The notes: generated by a model from the letters alone, not told the origin. DNA of 64,000 bases from CAZGMN01 sp964645765 (GCA_964645765.1 CAZYBE010000010.1:30694-94693), one strand, 5' to 3'. Positions 51,058 to 60,620 are shown, counted from the first letter of the stretch. Made by a program: numbers and translations.

Positions 51058-51906
51058 TCAGCCTGAGCTCGCCTTGGCCAGGATGATGCTTCCCTCTTCA
51101 ACTCTTAATTCGCGGGCAATGGCGCTGCATTTTGCCTTCAAGAGAAAAAAGATGGGACGCTTCTCATCCGACAGGCCTTCGTAGTTCCCCTGCCCCTTGC
51201 TGATGATCAGGCCTGCTGACTGGTAGGCCTTTAAAAACTCCTCTGAGCAAAACTTCAGGATATTTCCCGGCGCATCACAGCCGGAAGAGATGATTTCCGC
51301 CACCTCACTTATTCCAGAAAGAAGGGCATCCTCCCGAGTAGCATCGTTGATAATCGGGCTTTCTCGGACAGCATAGAGGACGGGCTTATGAAGCTCTGCG
51401 ATGAGAAGGCGGTCAAAAACAGTCTCTCCGGCATTATCCGCCAAATAAAGAATTTTCTTCGCCGTCGCCAAAGCCTTGCAGAATTGAGGGTAATGATTTA
51501 TGGCGAAGTCCTGGGATAATATCCTTTCAATGTCTTTCTTCAGGTCAAACTTTGCATGGGCACCAAAGTCAATGATATTTCCGGCGATGGAGAGCCTGAC
51601 TGCGGTCATCAATCTATCTTTGGAAGACTCTATCAATTTTTTCATTTCAGGATAAAAAGATAGGGCCTGGCGGATGGATTCGTCTTTTAATTTCCGGTAA
51701 GGGTCTTTGACGCCCGTCCTGGCAGAGATAATCCGGTAAACCTGCCTCCCTATCTCAGAAGGAGTCACATCAAACGGGATTCGAGGGAGAGTAGCGCTCA
51801 CCTCATTCAGTATCTCCAGTATCTTTTTCTCATCAGAAGTGACAATCCTTGAGGTCTTGAGGGCTTGCATGAAAAAACAAGGATAGCAATCAAGGGCGGC
51901 TTTCAT
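51058..51906 (-). CDS. DUF89 family metal-dependent phosphatase-like protein
   Basis: Protein of 282 residues. The N-terminal CYPCFF motif and the YRKLKDESIRQALSFYPEMK segment match DUF89 proteins of the short archaeal/bacterial type. The metal-site motif LYLADNAGETVFDRLLI (Asp-Asn) lies near residues 153-169, and RESPIINDATREDA near 182-195. Family members act as metal-dependent damage-control phosphatases on sugar phosphates or similar metabolites; the substrate here is unknown. It overlaps the NUDIX gene by four bases (ATGA), so the two are coupled and may form a metabolite-repair pair. Confidence 0.85.
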   Translation of the reverse strand: MKAALDCYPCFFMQALKTSRIVTSDEKKILEILNEVSATLPRIPFDVTPSEIGRQVYRIISARTGVKDPYRKLKDESIRQALSFYPEMKKLIESSKDRLMTAVRLSIAGNIIDFGAHAKFDLKKDIERILSQDFAINHYPQFCKALATAKKILYLADNAGETVFDRLLIAELHKPVLYAVRESPIINDATREDALLSGISEVAEIISSGCDAPGNILKFCSEEFLKAYQSAGLIISKGQGNYEGLSDEKRPIFFLLKAKCSAIARELRVEEGSIILAKASSG

Positions 51907-52391
51907 CTCTTCTTTATTCCATCTTCGATAATTCTTGCATGGCTGGGAAAGGCGATATCAGGGAGATTGTCTGCTCGAAAATACTCTGCTTGCAGCGAAT
52001 CAGAGCCAGGGGAAAGATTTCCCCTGCCTTTAACTTCGTAGGCGACGATCAAGACATTTTTGTAGAGCTGGGATTTTTGAGAATAGACTCCGACGAGTCT
52101 CTTGATTTCTCCTTTGAGCCCTGTCTCCTCCTCAAGCTCCCTGAGACAGGCATTTTCAGGTGTCTCTTCGACTTCGATGAATCCTGATGGCAAAGCCCAC
52201 TTTCCCTTGCCAGGCTCCACTCCCCTCTGGATGAGAAGAATTTCGTCTTTTTTATTCCTGACAAATGCGGCTGCGCTCGGCAACGGATTCTCATAGTAAA
52301 CCCAGTGGCAGAATGGGCAGAAAACTCTTAGCCTTCTCTCTATTTTTTTAAGCCTTAATCCGGTGCCGCAATGAGGGCAATTTTTATACAT
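51903..52391 (-). CDS. NUDIX hydrolase with N-terminal zinc ribbon
   Basis: Protein of 162 residues. An N-terminal zinc ribbon (CPHCG at 5-9, then CPFCHWVYYENP) precedes a NUDIX domain with the complete box GFIEVEETPENACLRELEEE followed by TGL. This NudC-like order is typical of hydrolases acting on nucleoside diphosphate derivatives such as NADH or ADP-ribose. The length is shorter than NudC, so NAD specificity is not claimed. It is translationally coupled to the DUF89 gene downstream. Confidence 0.88.
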   Translation of the reverse strand: MYKNCPHCGTGLRLKKIERRLRVFCPFCHWVYYENPLPSAAAFVRNKKDEILLIQRGVEPGKGKWALPSGFIEVEETPENACLRELEEETGLKGEIKRLVGVYSQKSQLYKNVLIVAYEVKGRGNLSPGSDSLQAEYFRADNLPDIAFPSHARIIEDGIKKR

Positions 52392-52604
52392 AATCCCCTT
52401 TCTTTCTAGTCAAATTTTGAGGAAAAGCTTCACTTTTCTCTCTCACACAAGCTTTGCACTTTCTCTTGAAAATTACTTGAATAGAAATTATATCACTTAT
52501 CCAGACAAAGAAGGATAGAAAAAAGAGAATCTTCCACAAGCAGGACAAAAGAATTCTTGCAGATTGTCCAAATGCCTGAATAAAAATTCAAACTAGTGGA
52601 AAAG

Positions 52605-53015
52605 CTATTCTTTTTTATAAACGATCCCGCCTTTCATCACGAACTTCACCCTTTCGAGCTCGCTGATGTCCTTGAGAGGGTCACCGGAGATGGCGATGAT
52701 CCATGTATGCAAACTGCTTTGCGTTCCAGCCGTGTGGATAGACTCCGGAGTCAGTGCCAAAGGCAATCTTGACGCCGGCCTTGACAGCGCGCCGAAAATT
52801 TTCTCTCTGCAAGTCGCCAATTTTCTTTTCCTTCTCAATGAGCTTTTCAGGGTAGCCGAGGCGCGCGAATTCAGTGATGATGAAATCGTGATTGTAAATA
52901 TCTGCCACCAGATAATTGCCATGCTCCTTCATCAACTGAATGCCTTCATCATCAAGCAGGCTCCCGTGCTCGATGGAGACAACGCCAGCCAAAGAACCTT
53001 CGTTCTTATCTTCAT
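52605..53015 (-). pseudogene. Amidohydrolase gene with two large internal deletions
   Basis: The 5' end is intact: AAGGAGGG, then ATG at 53015 and a signal-peptide start, MKIRTKVLWLA. Near 52980-52995 the sequence jumps in another frame to the middle of a metal-dependent amidohydrolase (GVVSIEHGSLLDDEGIQLMK, IAFGTDSGVYPHG). At about 52705-52720 it jumps again, with a frame change, to the family's last strand (IIAISGDPLKDISELERVKF). The N-terminal metal-binding half and roughly 40 residues before the end are missing. It is not functional as read; two mis-assemblies are less likely than decay. Confidence 0.8.
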
Positions 53016-53243
53016 TTCTCCCTCCTTGTTCTTTATTTTAAATTTTCTATTTGAATGACTTTGCTTAGAGCTTTGAAAGGTATAGAGAACTGAAAAATAT
53101 CTATCCATAAGAAAAAAATCAAGGAAAATTGAGATTTCTCTCTAAATTTTCCTTTAATTATCGATCTTATTATCCCCAAAATACATAGCCAATAATAAAT
53201 TAAATATTACTGGGAAAAAAGAAAAAAAACTGATGGTTCAAAC

Positions 53244-53272
53244 TTGACATATATAGTCATTTAGACTATATA
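53244..53272 (+). promoter_or_regulatory. Promoter and palindromic operator of the VapBC-type pair
   Basis: -35 TTGACA at 53244-53249, a 17-base spacer and -10 TATATA at 53267-53272. The perfect inverted repeat TATATAGTC-ATTTA-GACTATATA (53250-53272) fills the spacer and the -10 box. It is an ideal site for autorepression by the antitoxin encoded at 53288. Confidence 0.78.
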
Positions 53273-53287
53273 AATAGAAAAGAGACT

Positions 53288-53566
53288 ATGAAAGAGATTT
53301 TTACTCTCACCGAAGCGAAGGCGAGATTATCAGAAATCATAAATCGTCTTATCTATCGAAAGAGTAATATCATGGTCACCAGAAAAGGAAAGAGAGTAGC
53401 TGTTATTATGCCCTTTGAAACCTACCAAAATTTAAAAAAAGGTCAGAGTCAAGGATTGATTCTGGCCCAAAAATCGCTTAAAGATATTGACAAAGAAATA
53501 GACGAGATGTGCAATTTAATTTACAGCGAAAGAAAAAGAGAGAAGAGCCGGGAAATACAACTTTAA
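53288..53566 (+). CDS. Phd/YefM-type antitoxin
   Basis: Protein of 92 residues. The N-terminal DNA-binding fold reads FTLTEAKARLSEIINRLIYR, then IMVTRKGKRVAVIMPFETYQ, the classic Phd/YefM pattern. The C-terminal third (KEIDEMCNLIYSERKREKSR) is charged and probably wraps the toxin. It binds its own promoter in this family, and a perfect palindrome over the -10 box is present at 53250-53272. Its TAA overlaps the toxin ATG by one base. Confidence 0.88.
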   Translation: MKEIFTLTEAKARLSEIINRLIYRKSNIMVTRKGKRVAVIMPFETYQNLKKGQSQGLILAQKSLKDIDKEIDEMCNLIYSERKREKSREIQL

Positions 53567-53973
53567 TGTATCTCTTTGATACAGACGTCTTAAGCAATGT
53601 GGTCAAGGAAAATCCTTCTCCATATTTACTAAAGAGATTAAAAAAAATTCCCAGAGAGATTCAATTCAGCACCGCTATAAATATGGCTGAAATATATTAT
53701 GGTGCGCATAGATCTCCCAATCGCGAGAAAATTATTCGCATCTTTGAAGAAAAGGTATTCCCCAATGTGACGATTTTAGCCTTTGACGAAGGGAGCGCAA
53801 GAGTCTATGGGAAAATCAAGGCGAAACTCGAAAACAAGGGTCTGGTCAAAAGTGAACCGGATTTACGAATTGCTTCTATTGCCATCCAACATCAATTAAT
53901 CCTCATCACCAGGAATATCAAGCATTTCAAGGATATTCCTGGCCTCCATGTTGAAAACTGGATTACTTATTGA
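53566..53973 (+). CDS. vapC: VapC-type PIN-domain toxin
   Basis: PIN-domain ribonuclease of 135 residues. Acidic active-site residues are in place: FDTDVLSNVV (Asp5), INMAEIYYGAHRS (Glu near 42), EPDLRIASIAI (Asp near 100), and TRNIKHFKDIPGLHVENW at the end. VapC toxins cleave tRNA or rRNA, and the antitoxin upstream blocks them. The start at ATG 53566 overlaps the antitoxin stop (TAATG). It ends seven bases inside the convergent serine hydrolase gene. Confidence 0.9.
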   Translation: MYLFDTDVLSNVVKENPSPYLLKRLKKIPREIQFSTAINMAEIYYGAHRSPNREKIIRIFEEKVFPNVTILAFDEGSARVYGKIKAKLENKGLVKSEPDLRIASIAIQHQLILITRNIKHFKDIPGLHVENWITY

Positions 53974-55388
53974 TATTCAAGCTTGCGGGCAGGATAGTCA
54001 GAGGTATCTCGCCACATCAAGCCTGTTACCTTTCCTCTCTCATCCTTCTCAAAGATAATCGTTGCCCAGAAATTCCTCTCAAGAAACTTGGTTGGAGAAA
54101 GCGGCAGGAGCGGGCTGCTAAATGTATCGCTCCACTTCATGAGGAGATAATCGCCTTCCCTTTCTATATTTATTACCGCTCCCGGCCGATAGAAATCAGT
54201 GCCGAATTGGTAGCGCCCGGTTAAACCATCCAGCACCTGCGCCTCCAGTTTCACAGGCTTCATCTCAGCCGGTCGTTCAGATTTCTCGCCAAAGAGGATG
54301 GCAGCCAAATCTTTGATCACCATATGGGGCACAGGCGCATAATTGTTGCTGAGGATGATGATGCAGGCATCATCATCTAGATATCTATCTAAATAAGAAG
54401 TGAACCCAGGGCTTCTTCCGTTATAATAGGCCACTCTTCTGTTCAAGCGTTTGCCAAGAAACCAAGGATAGCCGATGCCCTTCGCCTGCTCAGAAAAAAT
54501 TTTTTTCAGGCTTTCCTTTTTCAATATTTTTTCAGTGGAGAAAGCCCGGTCCCAATTGTATAAATCCTCGACAGTCGAATACAGCGACCCATTTCCGGTC
54601 TTGATCGACCAGTCAAGGTAAGGGGCATTTTCGATGCCGCTAGCGCCGGCAGGGACATAGCCAGAAGCGCGATTTTTGAGCAGGGATTCGGGCCTATCAT
54701 TGTGTCCAGTGTCATGCATTTCAAGGGGGTCAAAGATATTTCTCTTCAAAAATTCGCCGTAGCTCATCCCGGAAGCCTTCTCGATGATGAAAGCCAGAAG
54801 ATTATAGTTTGAATTGCTGTATTGATATTTATCGCCCGGATTAAATTCAAGAGGTTTATTCTTGAACATGGCGATGATTTCTGTCAGAGTGTGATGAAGT
54901 TTCGATTTTTGCTCATAATCCGGAAAATCATTCACATTCGGTATCCCTGATGTATGAGTGAGCAAATGATGGATGGTGATTTTATCGCCGTTCGGATAAT
55001 CCAAGATAAAACTGGAGAGAGTGTCAGTGAGTTTCAATTTCCCTCTCTCCTCGAGAATCAAGATGGCAGCAGCCGTGAAGGTCTTTGAGATGGATGCAAT
55101 CTGAAACTTGGTCTTTGAGGTGTTCAAAACGCCGAGCTCATAATTCGCCATTCCATACCCCTTGCTCAGCAAGACTTTCCCGGCTTTTGCCATGAGAATC
55201 GCTCCGCTGAAACCCCCGGCATCGATATAGGGCTTGACATATTCGTCAACCTTAGGTTCTGTATCTCTTGCTTCCCTGTCCTTCTTAAACTCGGATTCTT
55301 GATCGGCCCAAATCAGAGCGAAATTGAATGATAACAAGAAAATGAAGAAGAGCCCTTTTCCTCTTTTAAAGCTACGAGCAATTCTCAT
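53967..55388 (-). CDS. Secreted serine hydrolase, class C beta-lactamase family
   Basis: Protein of 473 residues from ATG 55388 with AAAGGA upstream; longer in-frame starts add a basic, unlikely N-terminus. Signal peptide near 11-28 (GLFFIFLLSFNFALIWA). Catalytic SxxK is Ser99-Ile-Ser-Lys102 (FQIASISKTFTAAAIL), and the second motif is YSN in YQYSNSNYNLL. TIHHLLTHTSGIPNVNDFPD is characteristic of the family. A C-terminal domain of ~100 residues follows. Relatives are D-alanyl-peptidases, esterases or amidases as well as beta-lactamases, so resistance cannot be inferred. It is divergent from the S9 peptidase gene. Confidence 0.88.
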   Translation of the reverse strand: MRIARSFKRGKGLFFIFLLSFNFALIWADQESEFKKDREARDTEPKVDEYVKPYIDAGGFSGAILMAKAGKVLLSKGYGMANYELGVLNTSKTKFQIASISKTFTAAAILILEERGKLKLTDTLSSFILDYPNGDKITIHHLLTHTSGIPNVNDFPDYEQKSKLHHTLTEIIAMFKNKPLEFNPGDKYQYSNSNYNLLAFIIEKASGMSYGEFLKRNIFDPLEMHDTGHNDRPESLLKNRASGYVPAGASGIENAPYLDWSIKTGNGSLYSTVEDLYNWDRAFSTEKILKKESLKKIFSEQAKGIGYPWFLGKRLNRRVAYYNGRSPGFTSYLDRYLDDDACIIILSNNYAPVPHMVIKDLAAILFGEKSERPAEMKPVKLEAQVLDGLTGRYQFGTDFYRPGAVINIEREGDYLLMKWSDTFSSPLLPLSPTKFLERNFWATIIFEKDERGKVTGLMWRDTSDYPARKLEYQ

Positions 55389-55555
55389 TTCAAATCCTTT
55401 AAATCGACTTTCCTCTGGATTTATTGATTGAACCCTTTCCGGCCTCCTTTTTCCCGAGTTCTTCCCTCTATTTTTCTGTAATTTCTTTGATAATAGCAAA
55501 TATTTTACAGATTTATATAAATATTGTATATAATCCTGCAGAAAAGGAGGAGAAG

Positions 55556-57862
55556 ATGAAAGTCACAAGATTTATCGCGATTTCGGCCTTTATGATTTCT
55601 TGTGTTCTTGCTCCTTCCAGTCTGAAAGCACAAGGTACTCTGGAAGATTACAAGCGCGCCGAGAAGTTTCTTCCGACGAATGCCCGCAAGCTGGTCTTCA
55701 ACGACCGGGTCACACCTCGCTGGATCGAGGAGAGTTCTCGGTTCTGGTATAAGAAAGACCTGAGGGACGGAAAAGTCTTTCTCTTGGTCAACCCCGAACA
55801 GAACTCCATTAAGCCGGCCTTTGACCAGGAGAAGCTTGCCGAGGCCCTTTCAAGCGCCTCCGGAGAAAAATATCAATCCAACAAATTGCCTTTTGAAAGC
55901 TTCACCTTCACTGATAAAGAAACGGCCATTCAATTTGACATCGGAAAAACAACCTGGACCTGCGACCTCAAGACTTACAAGTGCACAAAGACTGAGAAAA
56001 AAGAGACTCCTATCGACGAGCTTCCATCTCCTGACAAAAAATGGATTGCCTTTGTCCGTAATTATAACCTCTATATTCGCCTGGCTTCGACAGGCGAGGA
56101 GATTCAGTTAAGCCATGATGGCGAGGAATCCTATGCTTACGCCTCCTCAACGCCAGACCTGCAGACTCTCATCCGGGCAGGTGCCGGCGCTCCAAAAATG
56201 CGAGTCTCTGCGACCTGGTCGCCTGATTCCAAGAAGCTTCTGACCTCGCGCATGGACGAGCGGAAGGCAAAAAGGCATCATCTCCTCCAGTTTGCCCCTC
56301 CAGGAGAGCAGCGGGCAAAGCTATTTTCCTGGGTCTATCCCCTTCCTGGGGATGAATTTCTCCCTCAAGGGGAGCCGGTTGTTTTTGATGTGGAGGGAAA
56401 AAAGCAGATTCCGATTGATGGCAAACCGCTCCTCCTTGACCTCCTGATGTGGAAGGCAGGAGGCAACGGTGTCTGGACAGAAGACAGCCGGAGAATTTAT
56501 TTCGCTGAAACAGAGCGAGGGTACCAGAAGCTCAACCTCTATGAAGCCGACCCAAGCACGGGCAAAACTCGGCTTATTCTCACCGAGACCTCTGAAACTT
56601 GCGTTGACCCCCACATGACTTATTTAAGCCTTATCGGCAATGGTTCTGAGTTCATCTGGGGCTCGGAAAGGGACGGCTGGTGCCATCTCTATCTCTATGA
56701 TGGGAAGACCGGCCAGCTCAAGAATCAAATCACAAAAGGTGAATTTGTGGTGCGGGAGATTGTCCATGTCGATGAGAAAAACCGCCAGGTCTATTTCGTC
56801 GCAGGAGGAAAGGAGGCCGGGCGCGACCCTTACCTGCGCCATCTTTACCGGGTGAATCTCGACGGCACAAAGTTTAGATTGCTGATCCCTGAAGACGCTG
56901 ACCATTCTGTCAGATTTTCACCCGATGGAAAATACTTCGTCGATACTTACTCCAAGATCAACACTATTCCCGCATCTATTATCCGCCGAAGCTTTGATGG
57001 AAAACTCATCCGCGAGCTGGAAAAAGCGGATGCCGAATTGCTCCTGGCAGCAGGATGGCCCTGGCCAGAGCCTTTTCAAGTCAAAGGCCGTGACGGAAAG
57101 ACCGATATTTACGGTGCAATCTACCGGCCGTCGAACTTCAATCCCTCTCATAAATATCCGGTCATCGACGGTATATACAATGGACCGCAGGCGGTCAGGA
57201 CACCCAAATTCTTCCAGGCATCCTCGCACGACCAGGCCATCGCTGAGCTCGGATTCATCGTGGTGACTGTGGATGGCATGGGGACAGCCATGCGCTCCAA
57301 GGCCTTCCATAATGTCTCATACAAAAACCTCGGGGATTCTGGCCTTGAAGACCACATCCTGGCTATAAAACAACTGGCAGAGAAATATCCATATCTGGAT
57401 TTAGACCGCGTCGGAATCTACGGCCATTCTGCAGGAGGATACGACTCTGCCCATGCCCTGCTCATCCACCCTGAATTCTACAAGGTCGCTGTCTCCTCAT
57501 CCGGATGCCACGACAACCGGAGCGACAAAGTCTGGTGGAATGAGCTCTGGATGGGCTATCCTGTGGGCGAGCACTATAAGCAGCAGGCCAACCCCACTCT
57601 TGCCGCTAACTTAAAGGGAAAGCTCCTGCTTGTCCACGGCGACCTGGACGACAATGTTCATCCTGCTGCCACATTGCAGTTTGTCGATGCGCTGATTAAA
57701 GCCAACAAGGATTTTGACCTGCTCATCATGCCCAACAAGCATCACGGCCTGGGCAACGGTTATTTTGTTCGAAAGAGATGGGATTATTTTGTGAAGAATC
57801 TTTTAGGCGTCGAGCCCCCCAAAGAGTATCCCCTCCTCGAGCCTGAGGAAAGAGATCGGTAA
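55556..57862 (+). CDS. Secreted S9 family prolyl oligopeptidase (DPP IV-like)
   Basis: Protein of 768 residues starting at ATG 55556 after AAAAGGAGGAG; a frame open further upstream lacks a ribosome site. Signal peptide ~1-23 ending LKAQG. Residues ~90-500 form a DPP IV-type beta-propeller (DGWCHLYLYDGKTGQLKNQI). The alpha/beta hydrolase domain follows: nucleophile Ser625 in GHSAGG, Asp in HGDLDDNVHPAAT, and His in NKHHGLGNG. The family removes dipeptides or cleaves after proline. Together with the M28 peptidase, this suggests growth on exogenous peptides. Confidence 0.92.
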   Translation: MKVTRFIAISAFMISCVLAPSSLKAQGTLEDYKRAEKFLPTNARKLVFNDRVTPRWIEESSRFWYKKDLRDGKVFLLVNPEQNSIKPAFDQEKLAEALSSASGEKYQSNKLPFESFTFTDKETAIQFDIGKTTWTCDLKTYKCTKTEKKETPIDELPSPDKKWIAFVRNYNLYIRLASTGEEIQLSHDGEESYAYASSTPDLQTLIRAGAGAPKMRVSATWSPDSKKLLTSRMDERKAKRHHLLQFAPPGEQRAKLFSWVYPLPGDEFLPQGEPVVFDVEGKKQIPIDGKPLLLDLLMWKAGGNGVWTEDSRRIYFAETERGYQKLNLYEADPSTGKTRLILTETSETCVDPHMTYLSLIGNGSEFIWGSERDGWCHLYLYDGKTGQLKNQITKGEFVVREIVHVDEKNRQVYFVAGGKEAGRDPYLRHLYRVNLDGTKFRLLIPEDADHSVRFSPDGKYFVDTYSKINTIPASIIRRSFDGKLIRELEKADAELLLAAGWPWPEPFQVKGRDGKTDIYGAIYRPSNFNPSHKYPVIDGIYNGPQAVRTPKFFQASSHDQAIAELGFIVVTVDGMGTAMRSKAFHNVSYKNLGDSGLEDHILAIKQLAEKYPYLDLDRVGIYGHSAGGYDSAHALLIHPEFYKVAVSSSGCHDNRSDKVWWNELWMGYPVGEHYKQQANPTLAANLKGKLLLVHGDLDDNVHPAATLQFVDALIKANKDFDLLIMPNKHHGLGNGYFVRKRWDYFVKNLLGVEPPKEYPLLEPEERDR

Positions 57863-58054
57863 TGCTTTATTCCTATTCCTAACAATTCCTAATTATTGCT
57901 TCGTATAAATGATTAACGTATAATTCACCACTTATATATTTCTCTAATCAATTGCCTATCACCAGATTGACTCTTCTTCGGGAAGCAAATCATGTTTCTT
58001 TATTAGGCTTGCCCAAGAGGATAATTTAAGTGGAGATGAGGATATCGCAGGCCG

Positions 58055-59311
58055 ATGACCATAAAACAGGAAATCGTTGACTTCAGGCAGAGGTTCAAGT
58101 GGTCTCACACCTTTACCGCGCTGAGAAGCCGCAACTACCGGCTCTGGTTCTTCGGCCAGATGGTTTCCCTGTTCGGGACGTGGATGCAGATCACAGCTCA
58201 GGGATTCCTTGTTTTCCAATTGACACATTCGCCGGTCTACCTGGGTTATGTGGCCTTCGCCTCTGGAATTCCCACCTGGCTTTTCATGCTCTACGCGGGT
58301 GTTGTTGCGGACAGGATGTCACGGCGGCGCTTGCTCCTCGTCACCCAGACAGCGATGATGATTCTGGCTTTTTTCCTGGCCGGCCTCACCTTTCTCAAGC
58401 TTGTCCAACCGTGGCATATCATTCTCTTAGCCTTTGGACTGGGCGTGGCCAACGCCTTTGATGCGCCGGCGCGGCAGGCTTTTGTCCTGGAAATGGTCGA
58501 GCGTGAAGACCTGACCAACGCCATCGCCCTGAATTCAACCATGTTCAATTCAGCCACTGCCTTCGGCCCGGCAATCGCTGGAGTGACCTATGCTCTTTTT
58601 GGTCCAGCCTGGTGCTTCACCCTGAATGGTATCTCGTTCATCGCCGTCATTGCCGCCTTGCTGGCGATGATGAACCTGAACCCGCAACCCATACAAGAGG
58701 AACAGACTTCTGTTCTTGTCGACTTGAAAGAAGGATTGAGCTATGTCCTATCTCACCCGATGATTCGCACCCTGCTCGGCCTCGTAGGCATGATAACTCT
58801 GTTCGGTATTTCCTTCGCCACTCTCATCCCAGCCTGGACGATAAGGATTCTTCACGGCAATGCCTCAGTCAACGGCCTTCTCTTTTCAGCGCGAGGTCTT
58901 GGGGCGTTGATCAGCGCCTTATCGATTGCCTCACTCGGCCGTTTCAAATTCAAGGGCAAACTCTTAACTCTCGGAACCTTTGCTTTCCCTGTCGGCCTGC
59001 TCGCTTTTGCCCTGGTGCGACGGACGCCGCTCTCGCTTCTGGCTTTGGTCGGTGTGGGCTGGGCATCGATTCTCATCTTCAACCTGGCCAATACCCTTGT
59101 TCAAACCTTAGCTTCAGACAAATTGCGAGGAAGAGTGATGAGCGTCTACAGCTTCACCTTTTTCGGCTTTATGCCGATTGGCGGCTTGCTGGCAGGAGCT
59201 GTTGCCGAAAAGGCCGGCGAGCCGGCAACAGTCATACTCTGGTCTTTGATCTTGCTCGGCTCTGCTGCCTCGATCTGGATATTTCTGCCAAAGATTCGAG
59301 AGCTTCAGTAG
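58055..59311 (+). CDS. MFS transporter (MFS_3/EntS-like exporter)
   Basis: Integral membrane protein of 418 residues with about twelve hydrophobic segments. Family markers: the N-terminal FTALRSRNYRLWFFGQMVSL before TM1, GVVADRMSRRRLLL in the loop between TM2 and TM3, and NAFDAPARQAFVLEMVERED near residues 132-151, then NAIALNSTMFNSATAFGPAI. MFS_3 proteins mostly export siderophores, drugs or metabolites. The ribosome site is weak (GCAGG). It is not obviously linked to neighbours; 192 gene-free bases lie upstream. Confidence 0.88.
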   Translation: MTIKQEIVDFRQRFKWSHTFTALRSRNYRLWFFGQMVSLFGTWMQITAQGFLVFQLTHSPVYLGYVAFASGIPTWLFMLYAGVVADRMSRRRLLLVTQTAMMILAFFLAGLTFLKLVQPWHIILLAFGLGVANAFDAPARQAFVLEMVEREDLTNAIALNSTMFNSATAFGPAIAGVTYALFGPAWCFTLNGISFIAVIAALLAMMNLNPQPIQEEQTSVLVDLKEGLSYVLSHPMIRTLLGLVGMITLFGISFATLIPAWTIRILHGNASVNGLLFSARGLGALISALSIASLGRFKFKGKLLTLGTFAFPVGLLAFALVRRTPLSLLALVGVGWASILIFNLANTLVQTLASDKLRGRVMSVYSFTFFGFMPIGGLLAGAVAEKAGEPATVILWSLILLGSAASIWIFLPKIRELQ

Positions 59312-59400
59312 CTGCTACAGCATGGGCTGACTCTGGAGCCATAATTCAATTTGAATCATGCATGGGGAATTAAGGGGAAAATAAAATCTAACTCATGAAT

Positions 59401-59416
59401 TAAGTAATGTGTCCCC
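59401..59416. repeat. 16-nt motif shared with 41394-41409
   Basis: TAAGTAATGTGTCCCC occurs exactly here and at 41394-41409. Here it lies in the space between convergent genes; at 41394 it overlaps the start of pgsW. The GTGTCCCC core and the nearby TTTGTCCCCTGGATT look like REP-element fragments. Confidence 0.5.
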
Positions 59417-59477
59417 TGAATTTGTCCCCTGGATTAGGTAGCCTTTCTGAGGAAATCTTTGCTTGCAAAAAAAGTGC

Positions 59478-60620
59478 TTATATTCCGACGATGATTCCTG
59501 TTAAAAAGCGATGGTCCTTTCTATTGAGGTCGAGAGTACACTCGTTCATCCATTTCAGGTTTCTGCGGAGCAAATAGCTTATGTTCAGAGTCGCCTTCTG
59601 GTAGTTAATCTCCTGAAATGAGGATTTGACCTGGTTATAGGCGAGGGTGAAGAATAATTTTCCTCCTTCACCATAAGGAGAAAATATGAGCTCGCCCAGA
59701 TAAGCGTCGGTCTTTTGCTTTTGAGCCGGCTCGGCCAACATCGGGTTGTCATCTTTCCGATGAACGTACTCAAGCATGAGCTCGACCTTTGGCAGCCTGA
59801 TCCTCAGGTCAGGTCCGATGTAGCTCACCGTGTTGGTCTTTCCCTCCTCTCCCTCCTTGCCGTAATAGCCTAAAACCCCGATTTTTATCTTCTTTTTGCT
59901 GAAACTCTGGCCGACTCTCCAAACAAAGCTCTTGTATTTATCCTTGTCGAAGATTTCAGGGGTGTCGATTCCGTTTCCGTTGACGACCTGAAAAACAAAG
60001 TCAGTCTGGGACTTTGTCGAGAAACTTCCCATGACGCCCCGGTCATAGGAGAGACTGATCTCAGACAGCCCAACCCTAAACTTATAAATCAGGTAATCCT
60101 CGAAGGTCAAACGGAGCTCGGAGGGCTTGATCGGGTCTGAGACACGGTACTGTCCAAAAACAAAAGATAGAGGAAGCCCGAAGACATCTCTGAAATAGAG
60201 ATAGGCATCCTCGAGCCCTGCGACCTTTCCTTCCTCGCTAAAGAGAAAATAGGTGTAATAGGAAATGGAGCTTGAGATGTTCCCTCCGGACAGAATCTTC
60301 ATCACAAAAGGAGATTTAATGTCAGGCTTGATGCTCGAGTTGCGCTCATAGTCGAGAAAGCCGTCAATCCGGAAAGCCAATGGCAATTCCCTTTGAAGGA
60401 GGAGAATGGGGTCTCCGGTGTCAATCGTCGCCCGGGGAGGCTCCTTGTCCGGGATGCGGTAGCCGTTATCCATGAATTCCTCGCCGAATGCCTTCAGATG
60501 GGGAACGGGCGCATGGCAGTTGGAGCAGGAATAATTGTATTTTCTGGCAAAGGCAGGTATCGCTGCAGAAAGCCGAGCTAAGAGTAAGATACAAATAATT
60601 GAAAATATAAGCTTTTTCAT
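59478..60620 (-). CDS. Outer-membrane barrel-like protein with a single c-type haem site
   Basis: Protein of 380 residues after AAAGGAG. Signal peptide ~1-19, then immediately a CxxCH haem motif (YSCSNCHAPVPHLKAFGEEF). The rest is a series of alternating, amphipathic beta strands (SSISYYTYFLFSEEGKV, LIYKFRVGLSEISLSYDRG, KVELMLEYVHRKDD) ending with TGIIVGI, consistent with an outer-membrane barrel of about 16 strands. It resembles uncharacterised porin-cytochrome-type proteins. The pentahaem cytochrome gene lies 146 bases upstream on the same strand, so the two may transfer electrons across the envelope. Confidence 0.72.
   Translation of the reverse strand: MKKLIFSIICILLLARLSAAIPAFARKYNYSCSNCHAPVPHLKAFGEEFMDNGYRIPDKEPPRATIDTGDPILLLQRELPLAFRIDGFLDYERNSSIKPDIKSPFVMKILSGGNISSSISYYTYFLFSEEGKVAGLEDAYLYFRDVFGLPLSFVFGQYRVSDPIKPSELRLTFEDYLIYKFRVGLSEISLSYDRGVMGSFSTKSQTDFVFQVVNGNGIDTPEIFDKDKYKSFVWRVGQSFSKKKIKIGVLGYYGKEGEEGKTNTVSYIGPDLRIRLPKVELMLEYVHRKDDNPMLAEPAQKQKTDAYLGELIFSPYGEGGKLFFTLAYNQVKSSFQEINYQKATLNISYLLRRNLKWMNECTLDLNRKDHRFLTGIIVGI

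Noticed and set aside
58612..59373. Long second frame inside the MFS gene
   Set aside because: It is a shadow of the MFS coding sequence, and the MFS frame has clear family motifs.
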